A stretch of DNA of 64,000 bases from Niebla homalea (taxonomy: Eukaryota; Ascomycota; Lecanoromycetes; Lecanorales; Ramalinaceae), in the NCBI GenBank assembly GCA_019925105.1, contig JAHGAU010000007.1:930001-994000 (forward strand). Reading direction: 5' to 3'. Shown piece by piece: positions 60,758 through 64,000 of the stretch (positions are counted from its first letter, which is position 1; each line of letters begins with the position of its first letter). The notes below the pieces were generated by a model. It made no database searches and was not told the origin of the DNA. It saw only the letters and a list, made by a program, of their open reading frames with translations. The position numbers and the translations under genes are program-made.

Positions 60758-61919
60758 TCATCGGGCCAAATTCATGGCTTGTGTGAGAGCTAGTCGTTTG
60801 CTGAAAGGACTCAGGCTCCTCTCTCTAGATGGCCTTCGGCGGTGTGCCGGAGGACTTTTCCCCAGATTGCCTCCATTCCGCATACTGGCAGGTCGACCAT
60901 AGCGTTCATGCTCCGCGGACCAGCTGTCGCGCGGGGTGAAGGAAGTACGTGCATGGCCTCGAGATGAGGCGTTCCCTGATTTGCTTGGTACCTCAACGCC
61001 AGGAGTCATTGATTTCCTGTTGCGATTAAGACGACTTCGGCTTCTACTATCTTCTGGACTTCTGGTCCTTCGGTTACCTCGTGTCGTGTGCTCGTCCCGA
61101 TGCCTCCCTCGATCAGAAGGGCTTCTGGAGCCTCGCCGTCGTCTCTTGCGGAGATCCTGATCCTGAAAAAAGCTGCTCGCTCTTGGTTGCTCTGACGACT
61201 TCCGAGATGACTGATCTCTCGAGTCAGACAACTTGCGACGATTTCGCTCATTCTGCACATTCGACGGTCTACTAGTATAATCGTCGGAGGAATCGTGGCG
61301 TCGTGGTCGCCGAGTCGGCGAAGTAGAGCTGGAGGATACAGTGGAGCTTCTTCGACGCCGTTTTCGATCCATCCCTAGAGTTGACATGCCTTGACTTTGC
61401 CCAGTTTGTCTTGTTGCCTGGTGCTCTGTCGATGATGAGCGAGAGGCAAGGGTTGACATGGTCGCAACGGAACTTGAGGAATAGGAAGATATAGATCTCG
61501 ACTGCCTCGTCGAGCGGTCAAATACATTATGAGCCGCAGCCTGCTCGCCGCGATTCCGTCGCTCTGCCTCTTTTCTGGCTAGCTCTTGATCAGCGATGCC
61601 TTCTCTGTACTTATGGTCAGCACAATCTATCGAAAGCTAGCTGGGAAGAGCGTGCTTGCGAAGTAGATCGTCACTGGCCAATCGCGGGGCCAATCTTGGA
61701 TTGGCAAGCTGCTGTGTCCTTGAAGGTCTCGGGATATACGGTCTCTCCTGAGCACTGGCTTGGCACTCGTAGCTGTAGTGTCGTATTGGAAGTCAGTAAA
61801 AGAGATATTGGATAGTGTAGGGGGGGGGTGTACGTATCTCGCTTGAGACATTTCTGACAAAGTGTTTGCGCTGTTGCTTTGGATGAAGCGGCTGTGTAGC
61901 CTCCACGAGGGTGTATCAT
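60758..61919 (-). CDS. ZCCHC10-like zinc-knuckle RS protein with non-canonical introns
   Basis: Preferred model: complement of join 60758..61604, 61656..61782, 61838..61919 (351 aa). Intron 1 read as AT-AC (ATACGT...CCAATAC, 55 bases) rebuilds LCQKCLKRGHYSYECQ, a full CX2CX3GHX4C knuckle as in ZCCHC10, followed by RPYIPRPSRTQQL. A canonical GT-AG choice (GTACAC...CTACAG) also keeps frame but gives CQKCLKRDTYEC, losing the His. Intron 2 read as GC-AG (GCACGC...GTACAG, branch TGCTGAC) rebuilds LLRKEGIADQELARK. The remainder is Arg/Ser-rich (DRKRRRRSSTVSSSS, SRSPSDRGRHR) and ends RERSLSPFSKRLALTQAMN. Probably a nuclear RNA-processing factor; inference. Confidence 0.75.
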
Positions 61920-62471
61920 TGAATTTGAGATGATGCTGGTAGTAATGGAATTTCTGAAGCGAATGGCTGTGACTCTGAGAGATCCGAGAACTAAAATTGG
62001 AACTAGCCTACTAGCCTACACTAGCTCCAAATTCACGGATCCCAGTCCCACGTCAAAGCTCAATCCTCGGCACAAGGCTGATTTTGATACCTCTGTTTTA
62101 ATCTAAGCATCCACCACGGCTCCTCTCAGAACGTCTGCTTCCGAGCACATTCTTCTGATTCAGCCAAAGTGACACCTATCATCTTCTGCCTAGCATCAAA
62201 GATCCCGGGGAGTGGCAGCGCGGCTGCTGCTTCGTTGCTCCCACTCTGTGCAACCCCTCCAGATAGTGAGTGAACCAATCGAGCCTTTCGATCGGTAGGA
62301 TTACATGGCGAGCGTTCGCAATGCCAAAGGAACCCTTTTCGATCCCCTCGGCTCTTCCTGATATGCCTTCTTCTTGAGCTCTTGCTTTCTAATAATCCAA
62401 CTTCTACACTCCTTTATTGGGTTTGCGTGACACTGGTGTCTGGCTTGGAGTTCTTCCTTCATTTGATGAGC
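61920..62471. promoter_or_regulatory. bidirectional promoter region, zinc-knuckle / R3H-SUZ genes
   Basis: 552 bases between divergent starts. No coding region or repeats seen. Called from position only. Confidence 0.4.
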
Positions 62472-64000
62472 ATGGCAAATCCGACGGCCAGATCAAGTGG
62501 GTTGAGACCATCATTTGCAAGTGTATGGACCTCCTATCGCCCCTCCTGCGGATCAAACGTTGGCTTAATTTGATTCTAGGTCGCAGCAAGGCCGCTCCCT
62601 CGCAATGGCCCGACCATCGTTGGCCAAGAACACGCGGCCGCTTCACCTCAGCCTCCACAGCTGACCTCCAATACTGTCAAGCCAGCCACAAGCGGTCGTT
62701 CATCAGCCTTACAGTCTCAAAGGGAACTTCAACCCTCTATGGCTCGATTGCAGGTGAATGGGTCACCCCCCGCCACTAATACGCTTGACGAGCAAGCAAG
62801 ATCGAACATAAAGCGAGCAGGTCTCAGGGTCGATGACAATCAATCGCAGGCGCCTTTGGTATCTACAACGGCCGCTAGTCTTGATGGCAAGAGCACTACA
62901 TCAGGCACCACATTTGCATTTGACGAGAAAGAATCTTTACGCCCGGATGATAGTGCTAGCGTTCAGGCTGTGGATGACGATGAGAATGGATCTGGTCCAG
63001 CGTCCGGTGCGGCCAATTCGAGGATCGGATCCGAGGCGGGAATCAGAGCCTTCCGAGACCAGTTCAACGAAGTGTCTGACCACACGCCTGCGATTACGCA
63101 TCGTTCACATCAGCTCGGCCGTCGGGTGATCGCAGATATTCAAGAAGAAGGCCCGCAGATGATTTCCCAGGCTCCATCCGTCGCCGTACCTCAGCGGATT
63201 CTGCCAGATCCTGGCATACCCGTCGCCCCCGGCCTTTCGATGCCTTACGAGTATCGTGATCCTGACGAAAAATTATTCGAGGCACTAGAGTCTCCCAAAG
63301 ATCGGATATTCCTGCTTCGGCTGGAGCAAGACATCATCGACTTCATCAAAAATACCTCGTGAGTTGTGCAGTTCCCCCCCCCAAAATGGCTGTGTTGTCT
63401 GAACATCCCTAGTGAGAGTCATATAAATTTACCCCCTTGCAACTCCTTTTGTCGTCTTTTGGCGCATAAATTAGCCGACTATTATGCTTTGACTCATTTT
63501 GTAGACAATGCTCAAAGTGCTGTGACACTGTATAGAACGCCTTATTGCCGCACGTAAGTCTGAAGTCCAGTGTCGCTCGATTGGATCAGGCTGATGCAAT
63601 GGATAGTCCTACGCCCCTTGGCATTCTTGCAAGATCTCACGGGCAAGAGGACAATGTTGCCCTTCCTGTCTCGCAGCCAGCAATGAAGATCATGCGCCGG
63701 CCCGGCTTGAGCAAGGATGGACGGGCCCCAAATTCAGGACCTGGGACGACAGAGAGCTCCGTGGTCCCCTCTAAAGCAGGGTCTGAGGTTGAGGACGACG
63801 GTCAGCAAAATACAGGGGCAGCATCACCTACGGAGTCAACTCTGGCCAAAGACAAGCAGGCATTGAGTCGAGCTGAAAGGGAAGCGAGGTACAAAGAGAA
63901 GCGAGAGGAGATCTTTGGACCCGAAGGCGACAATGCCGGCAGTAATGAGGCTGTCGACGCAGTATCGCGCGCAAGCTCGACCGTCGAGGAGAAGAAAAAG
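62472..64000 (+). CDS. R3H-SUZ domain RNA-binding protein (5' part, runs off the edge)
   Basis: Join 62472..62522, 62580..63358, 63413..63553, 63607..>64000; the 3' end lies outside the window. Exon 1 is MANPTARSSGLRPSFAS, joined in frame to VAARPLPRNGPTIV. After about 240 disordered residues comes the R3H domain: DRIFLLRLEQDIIDFIKNTS, then SESHINLPPCNSFCRLLAHK and LADYYALTHFVDNAQSAVTL, ending RTPYCRTPTPLG across intron 3 (acceptor GGATAG). A SUZ motif follows: MKIMRRPG, then LSRAEREARYKEKREEIFGP. The R3H-SUZ pair binds single-stranded RNA and occurs in ARPP21/R3HDM-type and fungal proteins linked to mRNA or tRNA metabolism. Confidence 0.88.

Noticed and set aside
61834..61919. Canonical GT-AG version of zinc-knuckle intron 1 as the sole model
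   Set aside because: In frame and possible, yet it removes the conserved Gly-His of the knuckle; kept only as the alternative.

Overview
The window looks like nuclear DNA of a filamentous ascomycete (Pezizomycotina; my guess is a dothideomycete, but the order cannot be fixed from sequence reading alone). Reasons: protein genes on both strands, short GT-AG introns of about 46-170 bases with internal CTAAC/CTGAC-type branch sites, short intergenic gaps, and clearly fungal families (Ahc1-like, LtrA-like, fungal Hv1, DUF5315-like, HulA, Vtc1). Exon joins quoted below were worked out by hand; for almost all genes the exon lengths sum to a multiple of three and rebuild the conserved family sequence across each junction.

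Layout. 1-16 kb: SCY1-like pseudokinase (+), LST8 (-), orphan coiled-coil protein (+), DRE2 (-), orphan acidic protein (+), SDR oxidoreductase (-), VTC1 (-), an 808-bp TIR element with 8-bp target duplication, Alba-like protein (-). 16-34 kb: Ahc1-like (+), DUF5315-like (-), a foldback repeat, Hv1 voltage-gated proton channel (+), PP2C phosphatase (+), choline-phosphate cytidylyltransferase (+), ribosomal protein uS12/RPS23 (-), mitochondrial methionyl-tRNA formyltransferase with a frameshift (+), second SDR (-), casein kinase I (+), STF2-like (+). 34.4-35.5 kb: two adjacent inverted-repeat elements. 36-50 kb: Nup133 (+), LtrA-like membrane protein (-), NAA10/ARD1 (-), secreted double-psi beta-barrel protein (-), CCZ1 (-), PAB2 (+). 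51-64 kb: HulA/Rsp5 HECT ligase (+), TAF13 (-), PPR protein (-), a 932-bp TIR element, CWF18/CCDC12 (+), ZCCHC10-like zinc-knuckle RS protein (-), and an R3H-SUZ protein running off the right edge (+).

The genes are mostly independent housekeeping functions rather than one pathway: TORC1/2 (LST8), Fe-S assembly (DRE2), polyphosphate (VTC1), nuclear pore (NUP133), vacuole fusion (CCZ1), translation (RPS23, FMT1, NAA10), transcription and splicing (TAF13, Ahc1-like, CWF18, ZCCHC10-like, PAB2). There is no secondary-metabolite cluster, CRISPR array or convincing tRNA.

The accessory signal lies in the intergenic gaps: five inverted-repeat elements, three of them with recognisable target-site duplications, two sharing an internal core despite unrelated ends; plus G-rich and 8-bp tandem arrays. 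The most unusual gene-level signals are a candidate AT-AC intron followed by a GC-AG intron in the zinc-knuckle gene, a start codon split by an intron in the STF2-like gene, a one-base frameshift in FMT1, and a proton channel with Lys and Asp at two key S4 positions.
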